Below, in pieces: positions 7,914-17,499 of a stretch of DNA of 64,000 nt (its first letter is position 1; each line of letters begins with the position of its first letter). Position numbers and translations under genes: made by a program. The DNA comes from Ruegeria_B marisflavi (GTDB lineage Bacteria; Pseudomonadota; Alphaproteobacteria; Rhodobacterales; Rhodobacteraceae): NCBI RefSeq assembly GCF_025673445.1, contig NZ_JAOVQN010000019.1, forward strand, positions 41,267-105,266, given 5' to 3'. A model generated the notes under the pieces. The model saw only the letters and a list, made by a program, of their open reading frames with translations. It searched no databases and was not told the origin of the DNA.

Positions 7914-9009
7914 GGCGCCCGACCGGGGCCGGGAAGACGAAGCAGCGGTCGCGGCGGATGGTCAGCCACATGACCCGGCCGGGTTCGGGGATGAACACGT
8001 TGGGTACCGTGGCCTTGAGCATCGACCCGTCGAAATCCATCCGGAACTCGACCAGGCTCTCACCGCCCAGAAAACGCGCCCGCTCGACCACACCGCGCGC
8101 CGCGACCCCGTCCGAGGGCGTGGGCAGCGGCCCCTTGCCACCCCGGTCGAAGTCGAGCTTCACATGCTGGGGGCGGAAAACGATGTCGACATCGGTGCCG
8201 TCGGGGATGCCGGGCGCCAGGAACTGGCCAAAGGGGGTGGCGGCCAATGCGCCGTTGACCTGCGCCTTGAGCGTATTCACATCGCTGAAGAAGGCCACCG
8301 CCGCCTTGTCCACCGGGCGGGTATAGACGTTGTAGGGCGCGCCCTGCTGTACGATCCGCCCGTCGCGCATCAGCGCGATCTCGTCGGCCATGCGCATCGC
8401 CTCTTCGGGCTCGTGCGTGACCAGCAGCACGGCCGCATCCTCTTCCTTCAGCAGCGCCAGCGTGTCGTCGCGGATACCGTCACGCAGCCGGTTGTCGAGA
8501 CCCGAGAACGGCTCGTCCATCAGCATGATGCGCGGCCGTGGCGCCAGGGCGCGCGCCAGTGCCACCCGTTGCTGCTCGCCCCCCGAAAGCTGGTGCGGAT
8601 AGCTGTCGATGTGGCGGCTCAACGACACGCGGGCCAGCAGCTCCTCGACCCGGGCGCGTTTCTCCTCGCGGCTGCCCTTGAGGCCAAAGGCCACGTTGCC
8701 CGCCACGCTGAGATGCGGAAACAGCGCGAAATCCTGGAACATCAGCCCGATCTCGCGCCGCTCGGGCGGGACGCGGAACACCGTGTCGCAGATCAGCTTG
8801 CCATCGACATGGATCTCGCCGCTGTCCTGCATCTCGACCCCGGCGATCATCCTGAGCGTGGTCGACTTGCCGCAGCCCGACGGGCCCAAGAGGCAGGTCA
8901 CCTGCCCGGCGCGGATCGACAGCGACACGTCATCGACCACCGGCTGCCCGTCGAACACGCGCACCAGATTGCGGATCTCGAGCCGCGGAGGGGTTCGTCC
9001 TGCCGTCAC
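7903..9009 (-). CDS. ABC transporter ATP-binding protein (Fe3+/polyamine type, FbpC/PotA-like)
   Basis: The 368-residue nucleotide-binding subunit has Walker A GPSGCGKST, signature LSGGEQQRVALARAL, Walker B IMLMDEPFSGLD and switch His (VLLVTHEPEEA). A C-terminal TOBE-type regulatory domain (from about 290: DIVFRPQHVKLDF, then ERARFLGGESLVEFR) places it with the FbpC/PotA/CysA importers. No permease or binding protein gene is adjacent, so it is an orphan subunit here; its partners are probably encoded elsewhere. The last codons lie in a hairpin. Confidence 0.9.
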   Translation of the reverse strand: MTAGRTPPRLEIRNLVRVFDGQPVVDDVSLSIRAGQVTCLLGPSGCGKSTTLRMIAGVEMQDSGEIHVDGKLICDTVFRVPPERREIGLMFQDFALFPHLSVAGNVAFGLKGSREEKRARVEELLARVSLSRHIDSYPHQLSGGEQQRVALARALAPRPRIMLMDEPFSGLDNRLRDGIRDDTLALLKEEDAAVLLVTHEPEEAMRMADEIALMRDGRIVQQGAPYNVYTRPVDKAAVAFFSDVNTLKAQVNGALAATPFGQFLAPGIPDGTDVDIVFRPQHVKLDFDRGGKGPLPTPSDGVAARGVVERARFLGGESLVEFRMDFDGSMLKATVPNVFIPEPGRVMWLTIRRDRCFVFPAPVGRQKI

Positions 9010-9099
9010 CTGTCGGGCCTCGCTGCCTATCCCTAGCCTTTTGGTCGGGAGTTCAGGCCGGGGATAGCAACCCCGCCCCGTCAGTGCAAGGCACCCCTG

Positions 9100-10149
9100 T
9101 CAGCAACAGCCGCCCGAGGCCGGTGCCGGTGCCAGCCCGTTGAACGGCGAGTTGCCGCCGCATCCGGAAAAAATGCCGTAATGGGTGGAGAAATCGCCGA
9201 TGAACTCGAAATGCGGCGCAAAGCGCGTCTCGGCCAGCATGCGCCAGGTATTGCCGCAGACCGGGAACACCTTGCCGGTCTCGATCACATGATGGTCGTC
9301 CAGCACGAAGGTATGCGGCGCGTTGGGCACGGTGCCCTTGTAGATCACCGCCTGGCCGTAGTCCTCGCAGGCCGGTTCCAGACCATCCAGGCTGAACAGG
9401 CGATAGGTGGCGGAGAGGAAACGGATCGGCCCCAGCCTCTCTTGCAGCGCCGGGTTGCCCACATTCAGCGCCCGGCTTTCCACCATGCGCGGGTCGCCGA
9501 ACCCGGCCTGCCGCGCCAAGGTCAGGAAATCGTTCCAGTAAAGCGCGCCGGACAGGCATTCGCCATAGAGCACCTCGTCCTCGGCCAGCTCTGCCGGTAT
9601 GCGGCGGTCGGCATAGACATCCGAGAAATACATCTCGCCGCCCGGTTTCAAGAGCCGCTGCGCGCCGCGCAACACCGCCGCCTTGTCGGTGGCCAGGTTC
9701 AGCACGCAGTTCGACACGATGATGTCGAAGGAGCCGGGTTCCAGCGGCATGTCGTCCAGCTTCTCTATGAAGCCCAAGTGAAATTCGGTGTTGGGCGCGT
9801 CATAGCCGAATGCTTCGGCATGATAGGCGCGATGGCCGCGCGCTACGTCCAGCTGCGCCTGGGTCATGTCGACACCCACCACCGCGCCCTGCGGCCCCAC
9901 CAGGGCCGACAGCGCATAGACATCGCGCCCCGCACCGCAGCCCAGATCGAGGATGCGCGCGCCCTCCAGCGCCAGGGGCGCGATCAGGCCGCAGCCGTAA
10001 TAGCGCGCCATCACCTCGTCATGCACCTTGGCCAGCACCGGTTTCAGATGCGCGGGCATCTCTGCGGCGGTACAGCAGGCGTCGGTCTGCAAATCCGAGG
10101 TGCCCTTCAGTACCTCGCCGTAATAGGTCTGCACCGCCTCGTGTTTCAT
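9100..10149 (-). CDS. arsM: Arsenite methyltransferase-like SAM-dependent methyltransferase
   Basis: The start MKHEAVQTYYGEV is preferred (AGAGG upstream), giving 349 residues. The SAM-binding motif is ILDLGCGAGRDVY (about 66-78). The cysteines that bind arsenite in ArsM proteins are present: DACC at about 25-26, SNCVLNL at about 148 and YGECLSGALYWNDF at about 198. The protein ends GGCC, giving extra metal-binding thiols. ArsM methylates As(III) to volatile or less reactive forms. No arsR or arsB lies adjacent, so the gene stands alone between an orphan ABC ATPase and an AlkC-like gene. The function is family-based. Confidence 0.85.
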   Translation of the reverse strand: MKHEAVQTYYGEVLKGTSDLQTDACCTAAEMPAHLKPVLAKVHDEVMARYYGCGLIAPLALEGARILDLGCGAGRDVYALSALVGPQGAVVGVDMTQAQLDVARGHRAYHAEAFGYDAPNTEFHLGFIEKLDDMPLEPGSFDIIVSNCVLNLATDKAAVLRGAQRLLKPGGEMYFSDVYADRRIPAELAEDEVLYGECLSGALYWNDFLTLARQAGFGDPRMVESRALNVGNPALQERLGPIRFLSATYRLFSLDGLEPACEDYGQAVIYKGTVPNAPHTFVLDDHHVIETGKVFPVCGNTWRMLAETRFAPHFEFIGDFSTHYGIFSGCGGNSPFNGLAPAPASGGCC

Positions 10150-10230
10150 CGCTGGCCTCTTGTTCCTCACGCGCAACAGCTATCGCAACGCCTCAGTCCA
10201 CGCAATCGAACCTACGAAAGCGTGACCCTG

Positions 10231-10294
10231 TCTTCATTTCGCCGGAAATACTCCGGGGGAGGCGCCCGGAACGGGCGGCGGGGGCAGCGCCCCC
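10231..10294. repeat. Dispersed intergenic element, copy B
   Basis: Starts TCTTCATTTCGCCGGAAATA, then CTCCGGGGGAG and a terminal GGGGGC-agc-GCCCCC hairpin that abuts the stop codon of the AlkC-like gene on the minus strand. Orientation is opposite to copy C. The hairpin may serve as a terminator for the AlkC-like gene. Confidence 0.75.
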
Positions 10295-11401
10295 TTACGC
10301 TTCCAGCTCGAAGACACCCATCGCCCGGACCCGGCCGTTGACCTGCACCTCGACCCGGTGCGGCCCGGGCACAAGGGTGAAGGTGCTGGCGTCGCCTTTC
10401 AGCTTGTGCCGCTTGTCCAGCCGTAGACGGCCACCCATCAGAAGGGCCTGTTTCCACTTGTGGACCTTGGCCGACACCTTGCCGCCGGGGCGTTGGAAAT
10501 ACACGATGTAATCGACCAGGACCGGCAGGTCCGCCTCTCCCTCCAGCTCCACGCCCAGGGTCAGGTCCGTGCCGATACGGGCTCTGGCCGGCAGCTCCAG
10601 CATCGCCGTGACCGGTGCGCCCGGATCATAACCCAGCATGGACATGGCGCCGGGATGGCCCGCCTTGACCAGCCCGCGCAGGGCGTGGGCGGTGATCCAT
10701 TCGCGCTCACCGGTACTCTGCCGCGCGGACGCGCGCCAGTTTGCGAGCCGGTCCAGCACCAGGTCGGGGTCCTTCTTCGTTATGTCATTCAGGTGGTTGG
10801 CCACCGAGCGGGTGACATAGCGGGTGGGATCGGCGTGCAAGTGGTCCAGCAGCGGCAGGGCGGCATCAAGCGGCAGGGCAATGCCCGCGCCCCAGGGCAG
10901 GCGCGGGCGGGTGCCCTCGCTGACCAGCCGCCGCACATGATAGCTGTCATGCGCGCACCAGTCGCGCATCCGGTCCAGAACCAGATCGGGCCAGCGGTTC
11001 AGGAACGGGCGGATCGCCCATTCCATCGAAAACCGCTGGGTGAGTTCGGCCAGGAGATCGAGCGCCATGCCCGGGTGCTCGATCCCGACAGAGGCCACCC
11101 ATTCGCCCAAAGGCGCAAAGATGAAGTCGCCGAAATCGTCGTCCGACAGGTTCGGGTCGAGCGGCGGCGGCAGGGCGTGCAGGATCGCTGCCGCCACTTG
11201 CGGCAGCTCCCCCGGCAGGCTGTCCATCAGGCAGGCCGCGATCCAGTCGATGCGCTGTTTCAGCTCCAGCTCGGGCAGGCGCTGCATCACCCGCGCCTCG
11301 AACTCGGCACCGTCGAAATCCGGCCCGTCGAAAAGACCGGCGAGATAGCCGACCTTTTCCGCGTTAAAGAGCTGGTCCTTGAGCGAAAACCCCTGCGCCA
11401 T
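10295..11401 (-). CDS. DNA alkylation repair protein, AlkC-like HEAT-repeat glycosylase with Ig-like tail
   Basis: The 368-residue protein has a helical HEAT-like body (about 1-270) with the AlkC/AlkD-family segment SYHVRRLVSEGTRPRLPWG at about 155-175, and repeat-like helices such as VTRSVANHLNDITKKDPDLVLDRL. Residues from about 280 on are beta-rich (GVELEGEADLPVLVDYIVYF), fitting the Ig-like domain described in a subgroup of AlkC proteins. These enzymes remove 3-methylated purines from DNA. Its stop codon touches dispersed element B, and it starts 4 nt downstream of the end of the SDR gene; transcription together is likely. Confidence 0.85.
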   Translation of the reverse strand: MAQGFSLKDQLFNAEKVGYLAGLFDGPDFDGAEFEARVMQRLPELELKQRIDWIAACLMDSLPGELPQVAAAILHALPPPLDPNLSDDDFGDFIFAPLGEWVASVGIEHPGMALDLLAELTQRFSMEWAIRPFLNRWPDLVLDRMRDWCAHDSYHVRRLVSEGTRPRLPWGAGIALPLDAALPLLDHLHADPTRYVTRSVANHLNDITKKDPDLVLDRLANWRASARQSTGEREWITAHALRGLVKAGHPGAMSMLGYDPGAPVTAMLELPARARIGTDLTLGVELEGEADLPVLVDYIVYFQRPGGKVSAKVHKWKQALLMGGRLRLDKRHKLKGDASTFTLVPGPHRVEVQVNGRVRAMGVFELEA

Positions 11402-11404
11402 GCC

Positions 11405-12184
11405 CTACATCGTCAGGTTGGTGCCGCCGCCGTCGTGCAGCAGGTTCTGGCCGACGATGAAGCCCGCATGCTGCGAGCAGAGAAAGGCGCAGGTGGCGCC
11501 GAATTCCTCGGGCGTGCCATAGCGGCGGGCGGGAATCGTGGCGGCGCGCTCGGCGCGCGCCTCTTCGAGCGAGATGCCTTTTTGCTGCGCCACCGGGCCA
11601 TCCAGCGCATTGGCGCGATCGGTGGCATGGATGCCGGGCAGCAGGTTGTTGATCGTCACGCCAAAGGGCGCGACCTGGCGCGAGGTGCCCGCGACATAGC
11701 CCGTCAGCCCGGTGCGGGCCGCATTCGACAGTCCCAGTGCCGGGATCGGCGCGCGCACCGATTGCGAGGTGATGTTGACCACCCGGCCCCAGCCCTTGTC
11801 AATCATGCCGGGCAAGAGCGCCTTCATGAAGGCGATGGGTGTCAGCATGTTGGCATCGAGCGCATGGATGAAATCGTCGCGGTCCCAATCCGACCAGAGA
11901 CCCGGCGGTGGGCCGCCTGCGTTGGTGACGAGAATATCCACACCCTGCGTGGCCTCGATCACCTGCGCCTGCCCTGCCTGGGTGGTGACGTCACAGGCAA
12001 CGGTGGTGACCGTCACCCCATGCGCCGCGCGGATCGCCTCTGCCGCAGCCTCCAGCACTTCAGCGCCGCGCGCGTTCATCACCAGATCGACGCCCGCCGC
12101 TGCCAGTGCCTGGGCACAGCCCAGCCCTAACCCCTTGGACGAGGCACAAACCAGCGCTCTCTTGCCTGCGATACCCAGATCCAT
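11405..12184 (-). CDS. SDR family oxidoreductase
   Basis: The 259-residue protein starts at the ATG at 12184 (GGGAGAG upstream; a GTG one codon earlier is possible). It has an unusual cofactor loop CASSKGLGLGCA in place of TGxxxGIG, then NAGGPPPG, and an active-site region with Ser (VVNITSQSVR) in which the usual YxxxK is replaced (LGLSNAARTGLTGYV: no Tyr at the expected site). This pattern occurs in the '3-oxoacyl reductase homologue' subgroup near BKR/FabG. The enzyme may still reduce small carbonyl substrates, but the changed catalytic site makes the reaction uncertain. It forms a pair with the AlkC-like gene. Confidence 0.85.
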   Translation of the reverse strand: MDLGIAGKRALVCASSKGLGLGCAQALAAAGVDLVMNARGAEVLEAAAEAIRAAHGVTVTTVACDVTTQAGQAQVIEATQGVDILVTNAGGPPPGLWSDWDRDDFIHALDANMLTPIAFMKALLPGMIDKGWGRVVNITSQSVRAPIPALGLSNAARTGLTGYVAGTSRQVAPFGVTINNLLPGIHATDRANALDGPVAQQKGISLEEARAERAATIPARRYGTPEEFGATCAFLCSQHAGFIVGQNLLHDGGGTNLTM

Positions 12185-12315
12185 CACCCGCTCTCCCTGC
12201 TTGATGTCCTTGATCGCGAGTTAGCACCAAATGCCCGCAGATCACCACCCGCCTGACTGAGAACCGTCATATTTTGGTGTCAAACTGGATTGCACTTGCG
12301 CCACCTAATCTGCAA

Positions 12316-13368
12316 ATGGAAAATGAAAACCCTACCCCGCAGCCTTTGTTGGACATCGTGACCAGACACGCTCCCGCCCAATCCGTACCCGTGTACCCTG
12401 CCCGCGCGTTTCGGGTAACGAATGGCGCCAACCAGGGGGATGGAATCGCGCCGATGGACGAACTGATGCTGGACGATGTCTATGGCCTGGCCCAAGATAC
12501 GCAGCGGTACCGCCTGGGATTGGAGGTGCTGGCGGACGGTGCCTTCGTGGTCGCTGAGGACACTGAGTGCGGCAGGCCCGGCCATATGCTGCACCTAGAT
12601 TGCGCGCTGAGCCTGATGAGCCCCGACGGCACGACCACAGATGCCATCGTTCTGGTCGAGGTGGATGGTGATGGCCATATCGCCGATGTCTACCTGCTGC
12701 CGCTGGCGCCGCTGGCGGCAAAGACCGATTACACGCTGGTGGGGATGGATGGCGACAACGCGCGGCAGAAGTTCGCGCAGGTGACCTGTGTCTCGTTCAC
12801 GCGCGGCACCCATATCACGTTGGCCTCTGGCGCGCAGATGCCCATCGAAGAATTGAAGGTAGGTGACCGGGTGCTGACCCGCGACGACGGGGTGCAGCAG
12901 GTGCGCTGGATCGGTCAGAGCACGGTGCGCGCGGTGGGTGATTTCGCCCCCATCGTGATCCGGGCCGGGACGCTCAACAACGAGAACGACCTGGTGGTCA
13001 GCCCCGATCACCGGCTGTTTGTCTATCAGCGCCGTGACGAGATCGGCGCGGGCCAGCCGGAACTGCTGGTCAAGGCGCGGCATCTGGTCAACGGCGATAC
13101 GGTGTTCGTGCAGGAAGGCGGATTCGTGGATTATTTCCAGCTGCTGTTCGACCGCCACCACATTATTTATGCCGAGGGGATCGCCGCCGAGTCGATGCTG
13201 CTCGACCCGCGCACCCGGCCCGCCCTGCCCGACGGCCTGATCGAAGATGTACGGCCGCTCCTGGACCAGCACGGGCGCGGCGACGGGCACGGGGTGGACG
13301 TGTCCAAGCGGCTGTTGGACCGGCCCGACGCCATTGCGCTGCTGAAGAAAGCCTCGACCAACCGCTAG
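12316..13368 (+). CDS. Hint-domain (Hedgehog/intein-type) protein
   Basis: The 350-residue start at MENENPTPQPLLD is tentative; TTG/GTG codons at 12274/12277 are in frame and no clear ribosome site decides. A Hint domain runs from about 155 to 310: CVSFTRGTHITLASGAQMPIEELKVGDRVLT, then VSPDHRLFV and GDTVFVQEGGFVDYFQLLF followed by HHIIYAEGIAAES. Hint domains in roseobacters are found in secreted or surface proteins and may self-process at the Cys. The Cys is present here but there is no recognisable signal peptide. A family-level function only; substrate unknown. Confidence 0.8.
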   Translation: MENENPTPQPLLDIVTRHAPAQSVPVYPARAFRVTNGANQGDGIAPMDELMLDDVYGLAQDTQRYRLGLEVLADGAFVVAEDTECGRPGHMLHLDCALSLMSPDGTTTDAIVLVEVDGDGHIADVYLLPLAPLAAKTDYTLVGMDGDNARQKFAQVTCVSFTRGTHITLASGAQMPIEELKVGDRVLTRDDGVQQVRWIGQSTVRAVGDFAPIVIRAGTLNNENDLVVSPDHRLFVYQRRDEIGAGQPELLVKARHLVNGDTVFVQEGGFVDYFQLLFDRHHIIYAEGIAAESMLLDPRTRPALPDGLIEDVRPLLDQHGRGDGHGVDVSKRLLDRPDAIALLKKASTNR

Positions 13369-13380
13369 AGCGCCCAACCC

Positions 13381-13403
13381 AAAACCTGAGCGCCTCAGGG
13401 TTT
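13381..13403. terminator. Terminator-like hairpin between convergent genes
   Basis: AAAACCTGAG-cgc-CTCAGGGTTT forms a stem with one bulged G and A/T ends, between the Hint gene (plus) and the exported protein gene (minus). Confidence 0.55.
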
Positions 13404-13434
13404 GAGCTGGATGCTCCAAGCCGGTGGCAGTGGC

Positions 13435-14217
13435 TCAGTTGCACTGCTCGTAGGTGTAGTCGCCGAATTCCAGCCAGTTGCGGCCGTTCTGCTCGAACAC
13501 CAGGAATTCGGAACGATCCTCGCCCAGGAGCGCGACGACAAAGCCAGCCGGGGGCTGAGCGTTGCCGAAATAGCTGTAGGCGGTCATCGCGCGCAGGGTA
13601 TCGCCGTTGACGGTGACGATCGCGTCCCACTGGCCATCGGGTTGCGACAGCAGCCCGTATTCGATGACCCGCTGGACCGCGCCGCCACCGCAATAGACCA
13701 CGCCTTCGGGTGCCTCGGGCGTGCTGGCGGCGGCGCTCTGCGCAGAGCCGCCGCAGCTGGCGCGCAGCGACTTGACCGCACGCCCCGAGCCCTTGAGATC
13801 GAAGATGCCATAGGTCACGTCCTGGTCGATCATCGACATGTTCAGCGCGGCGTTCTGTGCGATCTGGTCGAGGATGAAGTTGTAATCGGACATGTCGTTC
13901 AGGCGGATCTCGACTGGGTAATTGTCCACCATCTCGATCATCGCATTGGCGTCGCCCAGTTGGAACGCCGCCGCCTCGGTCTGGCCGTCGGACATGAACC
14001 GCAGCGACAGGCCGCGTTTGGACAGGATGTCCTGGCTGTCCTCGTAACCGGCAGGCGCAAAGCGGATACGGTCGCATTGCAGTTCCAGCGTGGCATTGTT
14101 GGTCTGGATAAAGGCGTTCGGAACCGGTCCGGAACTGAAGGACCACTCGGCCGAGGCCGGAGCGGCATTGAACAGGGCCGCAGAGCCGAGGGCGGCCAGA
14201 ACAAGCAGATGGCGCAT
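13435..14217 (-). CDS. Exported hypothetical protein
   Basis: The start MRHLLVLAALGSAALFNAAPASA is supported by GGGAGA 7 nt upstream and gives 260 residues with a clear Sec signal peptide (cleavage after ASA, about residue 23). The mature part is mixed alpha/beta with cysteines near the middle and at the end (LRASCGGSA, VVYCGGGA, YEQCN), which may pair in the periplasm. No enzyme motif is recognised. It stands alone, convergent with the Hint gene and divergent from the cytochrome gene. Confidence 0.8.
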   Translation of the reverse strand: MRHLLVLAALGSAALFNAAPASAEWSFSSGPVPNAFIQTNNATLELQCDRIRFAPAGYEDSQDILSKRGLSLRFMSDGQTEAAAFQLGDANAMIEMVDNYPVEIRLNDMSDYNFILDQIAQNAALNMSMIDQDVTYGIFDLKGSGRAVKSLRASCGGSAQSAAASTPEAPEGVVYCGGGAVQRVIEYGLLSQPDGQWDAIVTVNGDTLRAMTAYSYFGNAQPPAGFVVALLGEDRSEFLVFEQNGRNWLEFGDYTYEQCN

Positions 14218-14411
14218 GTGTTTTCTCCCGGTTGACGATTCCGATGGTAGGACAGCGCGCGGCATCGGACAGCCTGCCCTTTCGTATAGCGCCCCGTTCA
14301 GATTTTCGTGCCAATCGTTCGGTTCAACCGTGCAATGTAGCGCCAAAGGTTGAGAAACCGGCACCCGGGCACTAGGTTTCCGCTGGTCGACAGGTTGGCA
14401 GAGGAGATGAG

Positions 14412-14858
14412 ATGCGCCCGATTTTCGTGACAGCGATCACCGCGACCCTACTGGCCGCAGGCGCCGCGCTGGCCCATAGCGGCGTGAGCAACCCGGCGGT
14501 CAAGGCGCGGATGCACGCGATGATGCAGATCGCGGACAGTACCAAGATCCTGGGCGCCATGGCAAAGGGCGAGGCCGCTTTCGATGCCGACGAGGCCCGG
14601 GCCGCCGCCGCCGCCATTGCCGCCCATGCAGCCAGCGTGCCGACCCTGTTCATGGCCGAAGAGCACGACCCGAAATCCGAGGCATTGCCGGTGATCTGGC
14701 AGGAGTTCGATACCTTCGGTCAGAAGTCCGAGGCGTTGACGCTGGCCGCCGCCGAGGCGGCCGCGTCGATCGAGACCGAGGCCGATCTGAAACCGGCCCT
14801 GGCCCGGATCGGCGGCACCTGCAAATCCTGTCATCAGGATTTCCGCAAACCGCAGTAA
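14412..14858 (+). CDS. Cytochrome c' family protein
   Basis: The 148-residue protein has a signal peptide (ITATLLAAGAALA) and the C-terminal heme attachment site CKSCH at about 137-141, the layout of cytochromes c' (four-helix bundle with heme near the C-terminus). Helical, alanine-rich segments such as ADEARAAAAAIAAHAA fit this. Such periplasmic proteins bind NO or O2-type ligands. GAGGAG precedes the ATG. It is followed 45 nt later by prfC. Confidence 0.93.
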   Translation: MRPIFVTAITATLLAAGAALAHSGVSNPAVKARMHAMMQIADSTKILGAMAKGEAAFDADEARAAAAAIAAHAASVPTLFMAEEHDPKSEALPVIWQEFDTFGQKSEALTLAAAEAAASIETEADLKPALARIGGTCKSCHQDFRKPQ

Positions 14859-14903
14859 ACGCGCATTCTTGCAAGGGCGGCGCAACCTGATATACGCGCC
14901 TGC

Positions 14904-16511
14904 ATGTTGGATATCGCCGTAAACCGCCCCGCATTGCCGCCCGAGATCGCGCGGCGCCGCACCTTTGCCATCATCTCGCATCCCGATGCGGGAAAGACCA
15001 CGCTGACCGAAAAGTTCCTGCTGTTCGGCGGCGCGATCCAGATGGCCGGACAGGTGCGCGCCAAGGGCGAGGCGCGGCGCACACGGTCGGACTTCATGCA
15101 GATGGAAAAGGATCGGGGCATCTCGGTCTCGGCCTCGGCAATGTCGTTCGATTACAAGAAGTTCCGGTTTAATCTTGTCGATACGCCCGGCCACTCGGAC
15201 TTCTCCGAGGACACCTATCGCACCCTGACGGCTGTTGATGCGGCGGTGATGGTGATCGACGGCGCCAAGGGCGTTGAAAGCCAGACGCAGAAACTGTTCG
15301 AGGTCTGCCGGTTGCGCGACCTGCCGATCCTGACCTTCTGCAACAAGATGGACCGCGAGAGCCGCGACACGTTCGAGATCATCGACGAGATCCAGGAGAT
15401 GCTGGCCATCGACGTGACACCCGCCAGCTGGCCCATCGGCCAGGGCCGCGATTTCATCGGCTGTTACGATATCCTGCGCGACCGGCTGGAGCTGATGGAC
15501 CGCGCCGACCGCAACAAGGTCGCCGAAAGCATTGAAATCAATGGGCTTGACGACCCCAAGCTGGCCCAGCACGTGCCCGCGCATCTGCTGGAACAGTTGC
15601 ACGAGGAGCTGGAGATGGCGCGCGCGCTGCTGCCCAAGCTCGACCCGCAAGCGGTGCTCGAAGGGCATATGACGCCGATCTGGTTCGGCTCGGCCATCAA
15701 CTCCTTCGGGGTCAAGGAACTGATGGAGGGGATCGGGAAATACGGCCCCGAGCCGCAGGTGCAAAGCGCGGAACCCAGGCAGATTTCCCCTGACGAAACA
15801 AAAGTTTCCGGCTTTGTCTTCAAGGTTCAGGCGAACATGGACCCCAAGCATCGCGACCGGGTGGCCTTTGTCCGGCTGGCCTCGGGCCATTTCCAGCGCG
15901 GCATGAAGCTGACCCATGTGCGGTCGAAGAAACCGATGGCGATCTCGAGCCCGGTGCTGTTCCTTGCCTCGGACCGGGAACTGGCCGAAGAGGCCTGGGC
16001 CGGGGACATTATCGGCATCCCGAACCACGGCCAGTTACGGATCGGCGACACGCTGACCGAGGGCGAGGCGCTGCGGGTGACCGGTATCCCCTCTTTCGCG
16101 CCGGAACTGTTGCAGGGCGTGCGCGCGGGCGATCCGATGAAGGCCAAGCACCTGGAAAAGGCGCTGATGCAGTTTGCCGAGGAAGGCGCCGCCAAGGTGT
16201 TCAAGCCGATGATCGGCTCGGGCTTTATCGTCGGTGTCGTGGGCGCACTGCAATTCGAGGTGCTGGCCAGCCGGATCGAGCTGGAATACGGGCTGCCGGT
16301 GCGGTTCGACGGCTCGCAATTCACCTCGGCCCGCTGGGTGTCGGGCGACAAGGTGGCGATGGACAAGTTCGTCAACGCCAACAAGCAGCATATCGCCCAT
16401 GACCATGACGGCGACGTTGTCTATCTGACGCGGCTGCAATGGGACATCGACCGGGTGATCCGCGATTACCCCGAACTGAAGCTGACCGCGACCAAAGAGA
16501 TGATGACCTGA
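14904..16511 (+). CDS. prfC: Peptide chain release factor 3
   Basis: This 535-residue GTPase recycles class I release factors (RF1/RF2) after termination. The G domain is complete: SHPDAGKTTLTEKFL (P loop, about 25-39), RGISVSASAM (switch I), DTPGHSDFSEDTYRTL (switch II) and CNKMDRESRD (NKxD). The later EF-Tu-like domain II segment is VSGFVFKVQANMDPKHRDRVAFVR, and the RF3-specific C-terminal domain includes VGVVGALQFEV. Full length for RF3. Confidence 0.97.
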   Translation: MLDIAVNRPALPPEIARRRTFAIISHPDAGKTTLTEKFLLFGGAIQMAGQVRAKGEARRTRSDFMQMEKDRGISVSASAMSFDYKKFRFNLVDTPGHSDFSEDTYRTLTAVDAAVMVIDGAKGVESQTQKLFEVCRLRDLPILTFCNKMDRESRDTFEIIDEIQEMLAIDVTPASWPIGQGRDFIGCYDILRDRLELMDRADRNKVAESIEINGLDDPKLAQHVPAHLLEQLHEELEMARALLPKLDPQAVLEGHMTPIWFGSAINSFGVKELMEGIGKYGPEPQVQSAEPRQISPDETKVSGFVFKVQANMDPKHRDRVAFVRLASGHFQRGMKLTHVRSKKPMAISSPVLFLASDRELAEEAWAGDIIGIPNHGQLRIGDTLTEGEALRVTGIPSFAPELLQGVRAGDPMKAKHLEKALMQFAEEGAAKVFKPMIGSGFIVGVVGALQFEVLASRIELEYGLPVRFDGSQFTSARWVSGDKVAMDKFVNANKQHIAHDHDGDVVYLTRLQWDIDRVIRDYPELKLTATKEMMT

Positions 16512-16563
16512 GCCGCGCCCCGCCCTAGGCTGTGCGCACAGGCAATGGGCAAGGAAATCGGGC

Positions 16564-17499
16564 ATGGGCGACAAGGGCGTGACTTGGGGCGTTGTGGCGA
16601 CCGTCAAGGCGCCCGAGCGCGATATCCTACGGTTTGCCGCCTGGCATCTGGAACTGGGCGCACACCGGCTGTTTCTCTATCTCGACGACCCGGATCCGGC
16701 CGTGTTCGCCCGGCTCAAGGCGCATCCGCGCCTCCGGGTATGGGCCTGCGACGAGGCCTATTGGACGCGCCGCAAGCTGGCCCGCCCGGCCAAGCACCAG
16801 GCGCGCCAGACGATGAACGCGCGCCACGCCTATAACCGCGCCGATGTGGACTGGCTGGCGCATGTGGACGTGGACGAGTTCATCTGGCCGGAAACGCCGC
16901 TGGCCGGGATACTGGGCGGGTTCGGGCCGCAGGTTCTGTGCGCCCGGATGCGCCCGATCGAGGCGCTGGCCGGTGACCCTGCGCTGTACAAGGCGTTCAT
17001 CCCCGGTGGGCCTGAGCGGGATGAAACGGTACGGCGGCTCTATCCGACCTATGGCGCCTTTGTCAAAGGCGGGTTCATGAGCCATGTCGCGGGCAAGGTG
17101 ATCGCGCGCACCGGGCTGGAAAAGGTCGATTTTCGCATCCACAACATCTTTCGCAACAAGGAGATGAACCCCGGGCAGGTGGAGCTGGACACTGTCGATC
17201 TGTGCCACCGGCACGGTGCCGACTGGGATCACTGGATCGCGGCCTATCGCTATCGTATCGCCAAAGGGTCGTACCGGCCCGAACTGGCCCCCAATGTCCC
17301 GCGCGAGGTGGGCGGGCTGAGCATGCATGAGCTGCTGAGCACCATCGAGGAGGAAAGCGGCGAGGCCGGGCTGCGCGCCTTTTTCGAAGAGATGAACGCG
17401 GTGTCGCCCGAGGCGCGCGCGCGGCTGGAGGCGGCGGGGATGCTGAAACGGCGCGCGCTGGACCTGGACGCGGCGATGCAGAAACAGTTTCCCGATTGA
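16564..17499 (+). CDS. Glycosyltransferase family 2-like protein
   Basis: The 311-residue protein resembles GT2/GT92-type transferases of the 'DUF4422/glyco_tranf_2_4' kind: an N-terminal nucleotide-binding strand region (WGVVATVKAPERDILRFAAWHLELGAHRLFLYLDDPD), then a metal-binding D-x-D site in HVDVDEFIWP at about 98-107, and a 'FVKGGFMSHVAGKVIAR' acceptor-side segment. No signal peptide or membrane helix is seen. AAGGA lies upstream of the ATG. The sugar donor and acceptor are unknown; polysaccharide or surface glycan synthesis is likely for the family. Confidence 0.85.
   Translation: MGDKGVTWGVVATVKAPERDILRFAAWHLELGAHRLFLYLDDPDPAVFARLKAHPRLRVWACDEAYWTRRKLARPAKHQARQTMNARHAYNRADVDWLAHVDVDEFIWPETPLAGILGGFGPQVLCARMRPIEALAGDPALYKAFIPGGPERDETVRRLYPTYGAFVKGGFMSHVAGKVIARTGLEKVDFRIHNIFRNKEMNPGQVELDTVDLCHRHGADWDHWIAAYRYRIAKGSYRPELAPNVPREVGGLSMHELLSTIEEESGEAGLRAFFEEMNAVSPEARARLEAAGMLKRRALDLDAAMQKQFPD

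Noticed and set aside
10460..12130. A 556-codon plus-strand frame over the AlkC-like and SDR genes
   Set aside because: It is antisense to two well-supported genes and rich in His, Arg and Gln in a way typical of shadow frames.
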